Counted from the first letter of the stretch, positions 18,101 to 28,000 are shown. The stretch is DNA of 64,000 nucleotides from Flavipsychrobacter sp. (GCA_021155965.1 JAJNBJ010000006.1:62001-126000); one strand, 5' to 3'. The notes: generated by a model from the letters alone, not told the origin. Translations and numbers: made by a program.

Positions 18101-19848
18101 GTATTGGGGAGCGGGTTAACCACAAGCGTCGGCGTGCCTGACATTTGTGTCCAGCAGCCTGTAATGACATCTGTTGCCGTTACAACGTATATTCCCGGAG
18201 TTGAATGAACGCCAAAATCATAGGATGGGCCGCTGCCCATTACAGGAGGGCCATCATTGATACCGTTTATCTGTAACTGGTACCGTATACCAACAGTAGT
18301 GCTGTTCAATTGAACATGCGGGCCCGGGCTGCCTGCGCATATAGTTGAATCGGTTAGGGATACGGTGTGTGATGCAGGTAAGCTGTTAACAATTATTGTT
18401 GCACTGCCGTTCATGTTGCTAATGCAGCCTGTAGCAAGATTGGTGGCAACAACGGTATATATACCGGCTGTGCCATGTATACCAAAATCAAGTGCACTGC
18501 CGGTGCCCCCTATCGACATACCCGTAAAGCTGCCACCCCTGTATAGTTGGTAATTGAGGCCGGCTTGTGAGCCGCTTAAGTTTACGTGATAAGCCGGATC
18601 ACCCGGGCAATAGGCACCGCCGCCCGTAACATTGAATTGTGTTGGCAAGGGATTGATAGCTATGTTAGAAGTACCCGGCAATACAGTATTACATCCTGTA
18701 GCCGGGTTGGTAGCTTTAATGGTATAAGAAGCTGCCATCGTCTGCATGCCAAAGTTCACTGCAGCGCCGGTACCGGGGATAGCAGACCCTACCATTGCAG
18801 TGCCACGAAATAACTGGTAGCTTATACCGGTTTGTGAAGATGGAAGTGTAACAGCAACACCTGACCCTCCTGAGCAATAAGAGCCCATTGAAGGAGAAAT
18901 AGTATAAGCAGTTGGCAGAGGGTTGACACTTACCAGCCTTGTTGTTCTGCAACCTGTTGGCAAGGTATAAGATATGGTTACAGTACCTGCTGTTATCCCG
19001 GCCACTGCGCCCGTTGTAGCGCCTACAGTTGCCACTGACGGGTTACTGCTGCTCCATATACCGCCTGCAGTGCCATCGGCCAGGAAAATAATGTCTGAAA
19101 TACATGCACCTGCAGGGCCGCTGATGGGTGCAGGCAGCGGGTTTACTGTCACATAAGTGCTGGTGATGCAACTGTTGATAGAATAGTAGATCGCAGCAGT
19201 TCCGGCTGATACAGCACTTACGGTGCCGCTTGCTGAGCCAACAGTTGCCACGCCGGGGCTGCTGCTGGTCCATGTGCCGCCTGATACGGGATTGAACAGC
19301 GATGTGGTGTTGCCGGCACATACAGCAGTCATGCCGGTTATAGCCGCAGGCGTTGCGTTAACAGTTACCGGCTGTATGGCAGCACAACCGCCAGCTAAAG
19401 TATACTGGACATCAGCAGAACCTGCTGCTAAGCCGGTAATAACACCAAAGGACGAAATACTGGCCACCGAAGGGTTGGTGGTACTCCATGTGCCGCCTGC
19501 CGTAGGGTTTGTAGCCGGTATGTTGGAGCCAACACACATAGAAGTGAGGCTGCTGATCGCTGCCGGTGAAGGGTTGACCGTTATTGATGTAACAGTATAA
19601 AGCCCCCTGGTGTAGGTAATATTTACCACGCCCGCTGATATACCGGAAACAACTCCGGATGATGAGCCAATAAATGCAATGGAAGTGTTACTGCTGCTCC
19701 AAGTGCCGCCTGCAGAAGTATCGCTAAGTATTATAGTATTACCTGTACAAACAGTTGAAGGGCCTGTAATAGGCCCGATCTGTGCATGGCCGCACAAAGA
19801 AAAAATCAAAACCGCAAGGGTGAGGGTTACGTATCTCATCACATTCAT
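15151..19848 (-). CDS. T9SS-sorted multidomain protein with eight Cys-pair repeats
   Basis: I take the ATG at 19848 (1565 aa). The track start at 19950 adds 34 residues with no export signal, and the ATG at 19839 (MRYVTLTLAVLIFSLCGHAQ) is an equally good alternative. After the signal peptide come four Ig-like repeats, then eight ~88-residue repeats of the YCSGGxGVxxxLxxSQxGxxYQL type. These are followed by a PKD-like domain (TYQWTVNG), one Ig-like repeat, a YSWLPIAGLSCSTC domain, and the DVFKVWLIHFNPSDS module (from about 1260) with a SpaA-like fold. The end is a type A T9SS sorting domain (IYPNPTTGKINIRW... GVYLLSV). It is paralogous to the 900-aa neighbour but with an expanded repeat block, which suggests that repeat number varies in evolution. 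Confidence 0.94.
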   Translation of the reverse strand: MNVMRYVTLTLAVLIFSLCGHAQIGPITGPSTVCTGNTIILSDTSAGGTWSSSNTSIAFIGSSSGVVSGISAGVVNITYTRGLYTVTSITVNPSPAAISSLTSMCVGSNIPATNPTAGGTWSTTNPSVASISSFGVITGLAAGSADVQYTLAGGCAAIQPVTVNATPAAITGMTAVCAGNTTSLFNPVSGGTWTSSSPGVATVGSASGTVSAVSAGTAAIYYSINSCITSTYVTVNPLPAPISGPAGACISDIIFLADGTAGGIWSSSNPSVATVGATTGAVAGITAGTVTISYTLPTGCRTTRLVSVNPLPTAYTISPSMGSYCSGGSGVAVTLPSSQTGISYQLFRGTAMVGSAIPGTGAAVNFGMQTMAASYTIKATNPATGCNTVLPGTSNIAINPLPTQFNVTGGGAYCPGDPAYHVNLSGSQAGLNYQLYRGGSFTGMSIGGTGSALDFGIHGTAGIYTVVATNLATGCISNMNGSATIIVNSLPASHTVSLTDSTICAGSPGPHVQLNSTTVGIRYQLQINGINDGPPVMGSGPSYDFGVHSTPGIYVVTATDVITGCWTQMSGTPTLVVNPLPNTHSLTSAGSYCSGTSGARINLATSDVGISYQLLNGSLPSGSAMMGTGTVIDFNYHTSGLYSAIATNPVTGCTRSMTGTINVSVNPLPPVYTVSASASTYCSGGAGVMVSLSSSSTGVNYQLYSGSIPVGSVVTGTGSAINFGYQTAYATYTVKATNIASGCTSNMSGTPSIMPVPSPTAYMVMGDGSYCSGGGGINVKLASSQVGTNYWVYQGGLVTGTSLSGTGGTLDFGPRFVAGSYLIKAVNASNGCATWMTDSAVISVKPLPVAYTVTGGGGYCAGDSGVHIRLSGSIIGTNYQLMFGTTAVGLPLAGTGAALDFGLQTVMGTYTVIATDPLVGCPKTMNSSATVVINPAPSIFTVTGGGSYCSGGTGVRIGLGISSPGVTYRMYNGSTLAGTLVGTGSSLDFGLQTSTGVYTVAATNPSGCISSMTGSATVSITPTVTPTVSISTTPDDTLCTGILVTYTAISMNGGAAPTYQWTVNGAVVGTGASYSYLPSNADVVRVSMLSNAACPTPATVTDNVTMTVRPNPSVSGSTRICVGSSTNLTGTPGGVWIPGNPSIANVATIGTTLGVLTGMSMGITTISYSLLGCTSIIVVTVNPVPTVTASSSAAACGGTYNLAANGGVTYSWLPIAGLSCSTCATTIARPMANTNYTVTGTAATGCSSKAAVSVNGNRVSGHISYTGLSSDVFKVWLIHFNPSDSTLTGVDSTYTCMSSGTPYFEFVGKPANTYYVKAKLMGTIPGTSGYIPTYSLSTPYWYNAATATHTNATDSLHINMIYGTVPPGPGFIGGSISSGAGKGTSGSIPAEGMIVYLKDAVSNFILTYTYTDADGNYSFSNIAEGNYVIYPEEFLYNTTPSATIVLSPGADSAKNVRFMQYTTSRRIVPVSVTGVASMKTGAGNIHIYPNPTTGKINIRWAEQTTGTATLSVTNVVGQEVYNTQLNLSQPSGETQANLGNLTNGVYLLSVKGEHLNYTWRLVIEQ

Positions 19849-20004
19849 CTTTGAGGTGACAAAACATAATGGTTTGTTATTAATATGTTGTTTCACCCTC
19901 CATATGTATAAGGCGTAAAAAGTGTCCTTAATGTTAGTACTGTCCGGCATATTTTTTTATTTAATAATACATAACCAGAATATTAATTATCATGTTCTAC
20001 CAGG

Positions 20005-22533
20005 CTAATATCTTTTATTGTTCTTTACGATCATTTTTGTTTTTATTTTATTGCCATGCTCATCAAAAAAAGTTAATAGGTAAACCCCGTTTGGCAAACC
20101 GCTGAAGTCTGCCTGGCTGGTACTTGTTTTTATACTGATCTCCTTGCCATCCAGGCATAAAACCCTGATCGTTACAGGCTTACACCAGTTAATAGATACT
20201 ATTGACTCGACAGGATTGGGGTAAACGCCCAGGTCATCAGGGTTGCAGGTGTAAATTTTTAACTGTGGAGAGGTAGCTGTGCAACCGAACTGGTTCATTA
20301 CGGTAATGGAGTAATCGCCGGTTGCAGCTACATTATATGTATCTGCCTTAGCCCCAGCTATGGGGGTGCCATTAAATATCCATTGGTAGGCGGCAAAGCT
20401 GTCAGCTACATATATAATGCCTTCGTTCTGCGTGATGTTTGGCGTATGAGGCATTGGATAAATCGTTATATATGTTGTTGCTGTATCAATGCCGCAGTGG
20501 TTTGCATAAATGTAACTGATCGTATCATCGCCTGCGGTAATTCCGGTTATTACATTCCCGGACAGAACTGCGTTGCTGTTAGCAAATATCCAAAGGCCAC
20601 CTTCAGGTATTCCTGTTATGATCGTGGTATCGCCGACACAAAACTCCGTTCGTCCCGTGACGATCTGCGCGGATGGTATGGCATCAATGGTCACGACATA
20701 GGTTGCCCGGTTGGTGCATGTGCCGTCAAAAATTGTATAACGCACAGTGTCCCTGCCTTCCTTAAGGCCGGTAAGAACACCAGTTGTTGTAATGCCTGCA
20801 TTGGTATTACTTACGCTCCATGTTCCGCCCGGTAAAGTTTCGGATAGCGTTACGGTTTGTCCGATGCACAACAATGAATCGCCGGAAATTTTTCCTGCAT
20901 CCGGCAGTGCATAAACCGTGAGTGTTTTTGTAGTGAATACGGAACCGCATACATTGGTGAGCGTATAGGTGATGGTCACTGATCCGCCTGATTGCCCTGT
21001 TACTACGCCATTGGATACAACTGCATTCAGATTGCTGGCGCTCCATGTGCCGCCGCCTTCGTTGTTAGTTAAAGTAATAGAGGCGGCCACACATACCGAT
21101 GATGGCCCTTCGATGACGCCCGGATAAGTCAATGCCGATTTTACGGTCAGGTAGACTTTTGTGAAGCTGGTATCGAGGCCATTCGTCACATTTATCACGA
21201 AGCTATCGTTGCCGGTGTAATGCATATTTGGTGAGTATGCAAGGCCTACGGGCAGGTTATAGCCGCCGGAAGAAACCTGGGTGAACGAAGAAAACGACAA
21301 CGAGCCGTGTACAGGAGGTGTGCCGACTGTCCAGAGATCTGTCTTGCCTGATGTGCGGTCAACAACCGCTAAAAGAGAATCAAGCTGAATGGAACCATTC
21401 TCACAAACATCTGCGTGTTGCGACCTGCCATTGTAAAAGGACAGCACTTTATGAATAACACGTACGCGTGCATTGTCCATGTCTGTAAAAAATATTTTTC
21501 CGCTGTCGTCTACGACCGCAGCTACCGGCCTGTATAACTGGGTAGCAGTTGCTGCAAGACTATCGCGATTAAAACCGGTTACTCCTGTGCCGCATATCGT
21601 GGTAATAATGCCGGCCCTGTTTACTTTCCTTATCCGTTCGTTCCTTCCGTCGGCAATGATCATGTTTCCCGCGTTGTCAATAAAAACACCTGTGGGTCTA
21701 TTAAGCCAGGCCGAGGTGGCAGGAATATTATCCCCGTTATACCCTTCTGTACCATTGCCTGCAACCGTAGTAATGATGCCAGCAGCGTCTACTTTCCTTA
21801 TGCAGCTATTGCCACCAGAGCCGGCATCGCAGATGTAGAGATTGCCCGCATTATCGGCATGCAACCCATAGGTGTAGCCAAGGCGCGCATATATTGCCAG
21901 CCCGCCATCACCAGAATAACCGAAAGTATCAAACCCCGCAACGGTACTTATGATGCCGGAGGGAGTTATTTTACGGATATTAAATGCATTCTGGTCGCCA
22001 ACATAAATGTTTCCGGCAGCATCTAAAGCAATCCCGACCGGCCTCATAAATTGCGCATTGACTGCCGGACCTCCGTCGCCACCTTTGCCGTATGTTCCGT
22101 CACCAGCAATTGTTGTAATAATGCCTGAAGTGTTTACTTTCCGGATTCTTTTGTTGGTCTGGTCAGCAATGTAGATATTGCCCGGCCCATCAACGGCAAT
22201 TCCCCAATTTGTATGCAGCTTGGCATTAGTAGCCAGTCCACCATCTCCGCTGAACCCTGCTGTTCCGTTACCTGCAACAGTAGTAATGATGCCGGTGCTG
22301 TGGTGTATCTTTCTTACGCAATAATTAAACTGATCGTTGATATAAATATTACCTGCTGCATCTCGTGCGATAGTTGTAGTAGAATCAAATGTTGCTGCCG
22401 CAGCAGGACCACCGTCTCCGCTATAACCTGTTAGACCATTGCCGGCAATGGTGTAAACCACCTGCCCTTTCAACTGAAATGGGCAAATAGCTAGCACCAC
22501 CATCCAGAGCAATAGGAATAGGTTACGCTTCAT
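20005..22533 (-). CDS. NHL-propeller protein with Ig-like domains and T9SS sorting domain
   Basis: The product is 842 aa. A signal peptide (MKRNLFLLLWMVVLAICPFQLKGQ) is followed by six NHL repeats (about 25-350) with cores such as GNIYIADxxNxRIRKV and intervening ITTVAGNGTxGxSGDGG. These should close into a six-bladed beta-propeller. Next come a cadherin/Ig-like segment (about 360-470; YTGNDSFVINVTN), three Big_2-type repeats (about 475-700) and a PKD-like stretch (AYQWIFNGTPI). The end is a T9SS sorting domain (VYPNPVESIVSINW... GVYLLTFF) and a basic tail. NHL propellers bind protein, RNA or sugar ligands in other systems; the ligand here is unknown. No clear terminator separates it from the next minus-strand gene. 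Confidence 0.93.
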   Translation of the reverse strand: MKRNLFLLLWMVVLAICPFQLKGQVVYTIAGNGLTGYSGDGGPAAAATFDSTTTIARDAAGNIYINDQFNYCVRKIHHSTGIITTVAGNGTAGFSGDGGLATNAKLHTNWGIAVDGPGNIYIADQTNKRIRKVNTSGIITTIAGDGTYGKGGDGGPAVNAQFMRPVGIALDAAGNIYVGDQNAFNIRKITPSGIISTVAGFDTFGYSGDGGLAIYARLGYTYGLHADNAGNLYICDAGSGGNSCIRKVDAAGIITTVAGNGTEGYNGDNIPATSAWLNRPTGVFIDNAGNMIIADGRNERIRKVNRAGIITTICGTGVTGFNRDSLAATATQLYRPVAAVVDDSGKIFFTDMDNARVRVIHKVLSFYNGRSQHADVCENGSIQLDSLLAVVDRTSGKTDLWTVGTPPVHGSLSFSSFTQVSSGGYNLPVGLAYSPNMHYTGNDSFVINVTNGLDTSFTKVYLTVKSALTYPGVIEGPSSVCVAASITLTNNEGGGTWSASNLNAVVSNGVVTGQSGGSVTITYTLTNVCGSVFTTKTLTVYALPDAGKISGDSLLCIGQTVTLSETLPGGTWSVSNTNAGITTTGVLTGLKEGRDTVRYTIFDGTCTNRATYVVTIDAIPSAQIVTGRTEFCVGDTTIITGIPEGGLWIFANSNAVLSGNVITGITAGDDTISYIYANHCGIDTATTYITIYPMPHTPNITQNEGIIYVADSFAAYQWIFNGTPIAGAKADTYNVAATGDYSITVMNQFGCTATSPQLKIYTCNPDDLGVYPNPVESIVSINWCKPVTIRVLCLDGKEISIKTSTSQADFSGLPNGVYLLTFFDEHGNKIKTKMIVKNNKRY

Positions 22534-22603
22534 ACCTCTATTTTAATCATTTTTTCACAATAATTACACATTCGGTTAATGATTTTTAGCTGGTGAAAGA
22601 GAA

Positions 22604-22640
22604 AAAAATAACCCCTCAGTTTCGTGAGGGGTTATTTTTT
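22604..22640. terminator. Strong bidirectional rho-independent terminator
   Basis: A perfect stem AAATAACCCCTCA / TGAGGGGTTATTT with a 6-nt loop has A/T tracts on both sides. It lies about 40 bp past the stop of the gene ending at 22680 and ends the sigma/anti-sigma operon. Confidence 0.88.
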
Positions 22641-22679
22641 AGATCAGCGATCGGAAAAGACAGGTGTGCTATAGGATCA

Positions 22680-24182
22680 TCATTTGGTTATTTTATAACC
22701 AATGGATAGGCGGAAATAGGGCGCTGATAGGGGAGCGTTTATGTTATAGCCTCCTTTATAGTCGGCTTTTGACGGGGTTTGCTGAATGAGGGCATCAATC
22801 ACCAGTTTTTTGCTGAGTTGATAATTAACACCAACCATGTAGCCAACATCCAAACGGCTGCCCGATTGAGCGGGTTTCATTGGCCCACTGTAGTTGGCTA
22901 TGTCTTCGCCTGTGTATTCTATACCCATTGAAGGCACAGGTACCGGCAAGGTGGAGGAGAGTACTGTATCCTTGTAAGAACGTGTAATATCCTTTTGTGT
23001 GTATGTGTTTTCTTTTATGGTGGTGAGCTTGCTGTATACCATGTTCACGCCACCATACACTGCGGTTCTCTTGCCTATTTTATATTGTACCGTTACAGGC
23101 AGCTCGAACTGAACAGAAGTACCGCCGATCTTATTTGTCTTAACGATCGAGTCGTGTTTTTGTGTGTATGTGTAAATGTTGCGGTGGAGGAAAATTATCT
23201 CTGTGCCTGAAACATAACTTAGATTTTTGTACTCAGAAGTGACCTTTGCATCTTCAGGGTTGGCATAATAATAGGTTTGTGTGTTGCCGATCTGCCGCTC
23301 GCGCACGGATGCTATTTTCACCGCTGGCTGAGTCATGATGGAGAACTTAGGAGAAAGGTTGTACTGAAGATAGGGCGCCACCACTGCTTTCTGTGCAGCA
23401 TCGGCTGAGAAGCCCCCCTCATAACCCATCTTCACACCGGCTTCGAACCGTGGGAAGATGGGCTTGTGTTTGGCAGTGTTGCTCTTCGCAACAGTACCAG
23501 ATGGGGTTTTGGTACTTTCTTTCTTATCAGTACCTGCGGGTTTTGTCGGCTGTTGTACGACTGATAGGGTCGTATTGGGGCTGGCAGCATTAATATTTTG
23601 GTTTTCGGTTTCGTTTTCTGGTGCGGGGTTCGCAGTGTTTTTGTTGTTAGATGTGGTGTATTGATAGGTTTCTTCAGTAGCGTTTACGGGTGTAGCTTTC
23701 TTGTCATAGTTACGGGTTCTGTGATTGTTCTTATTGTTCTTTGTATTTGCTGAAGCAATTTGCTTAGCGCGTTTATTATAAGGATTGTTTGATGGTTTGT
23801 TTGCTGATATGCTTTCTTCGTTTGCAGCAACGGATGGTGTGGTAATATTTGTACTGGTAGTTTGATTAGATGTGGTTACTGTATTATTAGCCTGCGTTGT
23901 TTGAGGTGCTATTGTTGTTTGGTTACGAACTGCAGATACAGGTTGTACGCTTGTATCTGTATTATTGTTCATTTTCTGAACGCCCACATACACGCCAAGC
24001 ATCACGATAGAGGAAATGATGGCTGTGTGTATAAGCCAGCGGTAAGGTGATGTTACCGGTGCGGGGGCCAGCCCATCAAGGCGGCTTTCCAGCGCCTCCC
24101 ATACATCCGGGGGCGGTGTTTCCCTGTACCTGCCCAACTTTTCCTTGAAAAAGTTGTCAATATGTTTTCGATAGTTACTCAT
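22680..24182 (-). CDS. Predicted dual-membrane-spanning anti-sigma factor (outer-membrane beta-barrel fused to anti-sigma-like N-terminus)
   Basis: The product is 500 aa. Residues 1-45 (FFKEKLGRYRETPPPDVWEAL) resemble the short cytoplasmic N-terminus of Bacteroidota ECF anti-sigma proteins. One hydrophobic helix follows at about 46-68. Residues 70-230 are a low-complexity Asn/Thr/Lys-rich linker. Residues 235-500 alternate polar and aromatic strands (FEAGVKMGYEGGF ... YFRLSIGYKITK), as in an outer-membrane beta-barrel with a C-terminal strand. It lies 10 bp after the ECF sigma gene, so the two are co-transcribed. Known family: in Bacteroides, dual-membrane-spanning anti-sigma factors (Dma) pair with ECF sigma factors, and Dma1 affects vesiculation. 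By analogy it should hold the sigma factor at the inner membrane and sense the outer membrane. That function is inferred. Confidence 0.85.
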   Translation of the reverse strand: MSNYRKHIDNFFKEKLGRYRETPPPDVWEALESRLDGLAPAPVTSPYRWLIHTAIISSIVMLGVYVGVQKMNNNTDTSVQPVSAVRNQTTIAPQTTQANNTVTTSNQTTSTNITTPSVAANEESISANKPSNNPYNKRAKQIASANTKNNKNNHRTRNYDKKATPVNATEETYQYTTSNNKNTANPAPENETENQNINAASPNTTLSVVQQPTKPAGTDKKESTKTPSGTVAKSNTAKHKPIFPRFEAGVKMGYEGGFSADAAQKAVVAPYLQYNLSPKFSIMTQPAVKIASVRERQIGNTQTYYYANPEDAKVTSEYKNLSYVSGTEIIFLHRNIYTYTQKHDSIVKTNKIGGTSVQFELPVTVQYKIGKRTAVYGGVNMVYSKLTTIKENTYTQKDITRSYKDTVLSSTLPVPVPSMGIEYTGEDIANYSGPMKPAQSGSRLDVGYMVGVNYQLSKKLVIDALIQQTPSKADYKGGYNINAPLSAPYFRLSIGYKITK

Positions 24183-24192
24183 TACTTTACTT

Positions 24193-24726
24193 TTATTTCA
24201 ACAACTGGTTTATTTTCTCTTTCAATCTTCTGCGGGCATCGTTCAAATGCCAGCGGCAATTATTTTGTTTTAAGTTCAGCATTTTGGCAATCTCTTTATG
24301 CGAGTAGTTCTCAAATACAAATAAGTTGAAAACTTCTTTCTGAGCTGCCGGCAATGTGTCAATGACCTTTAATAATTCTTTGTGTGATAACTTTTCTACC
24401 TGTTCACTATTTATATATGCATCATCTTCTTCTACCTCTTTTACCTGTTCATCTTTTACATTCCGCCTGAAGTGGTCTGTTACCGCGTGAACCACTATCC
24501 TCCGTATCCACCCTTCGAATGATCCCTGGAATGAGTATTGCCCCAAGTCACGAAACACTTTAAAAAACGCATCATTTAAGATCTCTTTGGATACGGCTTC
24601 ATCATTATAAACGTACTTTTTAATAGTACCGTAGGCTTCGGGTGAATATAGGTCGTATAGCTTTTTTTGTGCGCTCCTTGAGTGTGCAATACAATCCTTG
24701 ATCAGTTTATTGAGATCGTCTGCCAT
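24193..24726 (-). CDS. ECF-type RNA polymerase sigma-70 factor
   Basis: The product is 177 aa from the ATG at 24726 (MADDLNKLI). The track start at 24795 adds 23 residues unlike any sigma factor. Region 2 is visible as QKKLYDLYSPEAYG through AFFKVFRDLGQYSFQGSFEGWIRRI, and region 4 as LPAAQKEVFNLFVFENYSHKEIAKML followed by a basic recognition helix (NCRWHLNDARRRLKEKI). There is no region 1 or 3, as expected for an ECF sigma. Its gene starts an operon with the beta-barrel anti-sigma protein 10 bp downstream. Its targets are unknown; the surrounding T9SS cargo genes are candidates by position only. Confidence 0.93.
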   Translation of the reverse strand: MADDLNKLIKDCIAHSRSAQKKLYDLYSPEAYGTIKKYVYNDEAVSKEILNDAFFKVFRDLGQYSFQGSFEGWIRRIVVHAVTDHFRRNVKDEQVKEVEEDDAYINSEQVEKLSHKELLKVIDTLPAAQKEVFNLFVFENYSHKEIAKMLNLKQNNCRWHLNDARRRLKEKINQLLK

Positions 24727-24892
24727 AGCAGGACTCTTTTCTGATGCAGGAAAGTGAGTGCTTACGTGTAAAGTTTTAGGCAATGCGCTGGTCAAGTTTG
24801 GCTATTTCTACATTTCTTAAATTTTTCAAAGTTCAAACGCTCAGGGTCCCACACTTATATAGGCGTTTGTACAGCTAAAAATGTTAGAGTTG

Positions 24893-24900
24893 CAAAAATA
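24893..24900 (-). promoter_or_regulatory. Candidate -7 box for the ECF sigma operon
   Basis: The minus strand reads TATTTTTG, an exact match to the Bacteroidota -7 box TAnnTTTG, about 165 bp upstream of the sigma start. No clear TTTG -33 box lies at 19-21 nt, so support is moderate. The rest of 24727-24949 holds no gene. Confidence 0.35.
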
Positions 24901-24949
24901 TATTTTTTAAAACTATGTATTTATCTATTCCACAATTCATTAAAAACCT

Positions 24950-24984
24950 CATCCAACCCTCTCAACAAAGTGGAGGGGTTGGAT
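24950..24984 (-). terminator. Rho-independent terminator of the 1378-aa T9SS cargo gene
   Basis: A long stem ATCCAACCCCTC / GAGGGTTGGAT with one bulge is followed on the minus strand by GAGGTTTTTAATG, about 30 bp past the stop at 25015. Confidence 0.75.
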
Positions 24985-25014
24985 ATATGCTAAATATTAT
25001 AGATAGGAAAGGTG

Positions 25015-28000
25015 TTATTCTACAATAAACCGGAAGGCAGTATTTTCTGTTCCCGATCTAAGGTTCAACAGGTACATCCCGTTGGACATTATATTATCTG
25101 GTTGTATTTGTTCATTAATAAGGCCATTGCTAACAGGGATATTTTTCCGGTAGACTACCTGGCCCAGTGAATTAATTATTTCTATCCAAACTTCTCCGTT
25201 ACTCAAATTCCCGATCTTACCCCTGATGGTAAAGGCGCCTTTGTTTGGGTTGGGAAAGAGTGCCATCTCCGCTTTTTGCCCCAGGGCTTTTATGCCAACA
25301 TTACCTACCGTAACAATAAATGAATTGAACGTGGACAGCTTGCAAAGGTCTGTGCCGGTGGCGACACAGGTAACAGAGTCGTTGTTTGCCAGGGTATTGG
25401 TGATGAATGTATCGGATGTTGCGCCAGGAACCGGGGTGCCATTCAACAGCCATTGGTAAGTGGGTATAGGCCCACCACCCGGTACCGTAGCTACGAAAGT
25501 ATCGGCCATGCCGGGGCCAATGAACAGGCCAGGGTATGCATTGAGGATAACGGGGGGTATGTATGGTGCTACCACATTCAGGATGATGAGACCAGTAGCG
25601 GTATCGGGTGCAGGACAAACAGCATTGCTGGTGAGTTTAACAGAAAGCACATCGCCATTGGTGGGCGACGGATAACTGAATGAACTGCCTGTACCTGAAT
25701 TAATACCATTCAACTTCCATTGATAAGCCGGAGATGTGCCGCCATTAACGGGGGTTGCACCAAAAGTAGGTGTAGTACCCTCACAAATAGTATCGCCGGT
25801 GCTGCCGGTTGGCGTTATGCTAACTGCAGGGACAACTGTAGGGTTGATGGTGAGCGGTTTGGTTACTGAACGTGAGCCGCATGAGTTGGAGGTAGTATAA
25901 CTGATGGTATTTGTACCGGCAGAGACGCCCGTGACGAGGCCAAGTGTATTTACCGAAGCAGTGCTGTTGGCACGGGACCATGTGCCGCCAAGGCTGAGGC
26001 TGTTGAACTGCACCTGTTTGCCACTGCATACATTGGTTGGGCCTGTAATTGGGCTGATGCCAATGGTAACACCTGCATAGTTGGTGACAACAGGCTCGTT
26101 ATCATCAAAATAAATGCTGGCGCGGTTTGATAAAACTGTGCCATCCGGTAGGCCTGGTTTCGCATTTACTGTAAATACTACGTTCCCTTTGCAAACATCA
26201 TGATGTGAACTGTCTGGCAGCATAATATTCGGGAAATCGAATTTTACTATAGCACGCGAACCCCAGTTAACTATAGATATGTTTACAGGGTCGGATGAAG
26301 AAACAAGCTTTATTGTTTTGGGATTAACATTGGAGGGCAGGGTATCCAGTACAGCAATGTTATGTGCGGTATCATTACCCATGTTCTCGAAGTCGATGGT
26401 GTATTTCAATTTTGTGCAGGGGAGCACCAGGCCGCCCGGATAAACTGTGATCTGATTGGGGTCGTACGAGGCATTGACAGTGTCGATACGCGTGAAATAG
26501 TTATTAGTAGTATCCACATCGCCTGATGTCGGTGTGATGCGATAGGTAGTTAATACAGTATCGCCAACGGTATGCATAGGGCCCGGGTTGGTGAGCGTAT
26601 AACTAATAGAGTTGACATAAGAACCGATATAAACGGTGAGTGGATTGATACGCCATGTAACTGTATGGCCTGATATGGAGTGCGGAGCGGGAGATGAACT
26701 GACGAAGTCGTACTTGGGGTTTATATTCATGGTTATATATGCATCCTGCGGTGAGCAATATGTGTTACGCACCAATATTGCCCCGTTGGCGCCGCGCCGC
26801 GCACAGTTTTGGTGTGTGTTTGAAAAACCAAGGTCATAAGCTGTGGTGGCAGAGCAGTTGAAGCCAATGAGCTTCTGCGGATAGGTGTTTGTATAGCTGG
26901 TGATGGTATCGTAAATAATGCCTGTTGAAGGGCAGGTGAGATGAATACCTGTATCGTGGGCAATTACCCTGAAACGGTATACGGTGCCCGTATCACCAAG
27001 TGCCCTGTAGTGAAAACTGTAGTTGGCATATATAGTATCAATATGCACGCCATTTGAATCCACCTCGGTGGCTATGCTATGGTTAAGGTAGCCCGCATCA
27101 TCGTTGAGGCAGTTATTATTTATATCGTAGAAGAAACGCACTGAAAGTGTGCGGCAATGATTGTAGGCAACAGAGGTAGTAATTGAGTCTTGTGCGATGG
27201 TGCCATCATACAAAACCTGTTTTACAGTGTAGGTGCCCGGATAACTGTACTGATGAAATACTCCATGAGCGCCCGATGAATCTGAGTAATGAGTTAACAT
27301 ACTGCTATCAGATGTCCCGTCACCATAGTAAGACTTTACTTTAGAATTCAGGCCAACCCCGCATGTGCGGATGTCGAAATGTGGTCCATTGCAGAAATAT
27401 GAAGGTGTGTTTGTGACATAATGTGAAGTGATGCTGTTATATACATCCACGCGTGTTACTGATGAGTAGGCGGACAATGCAGTAGAATAGCAACTGAGCC
27501 TGCAGCGGTACCATGTTCTAGCCTGGGGATGAACTATTATCCGGTCGAAACTGCCACCAGGCACATTGTACCATGCGATGCTATCGGAAGAGTATTGCCA
27601 TTGGTGTATGATGCCACAGGTAGTTGTTGCGCCGGTAAGGTAGAGTGTATCGGCCTTGCCGCTGCAGTGGAAAGAGAAAGAGGCATTCGCGGTGCCGCCT
27701 ACCGGGGTGCCGGTGCATGATGAACTGACTGTTACGGTGCGGGTAGAAGCGCAGCCTGTGGAAGTGGAGGTGCTGGTGATGATGGCAGTGCCCGGGATAT
27801 TGCCTGTAACAACGCCAGTGTAAGACCCTACGCTTGCAACAGTTGGGTTGCTGCTTGTCCAGGTACCCCCTGTTGGGCCTGCGCTGGCAGTAATGAGCAT
27901 GATAGTATCTGAAACACAGAGAGCCGATCCCCCGCTGATAACAGGGGTGGGGTCTATAGCCATTATGGTTGTCCTGCTGCACCCGGCCACTGTATAGCTT

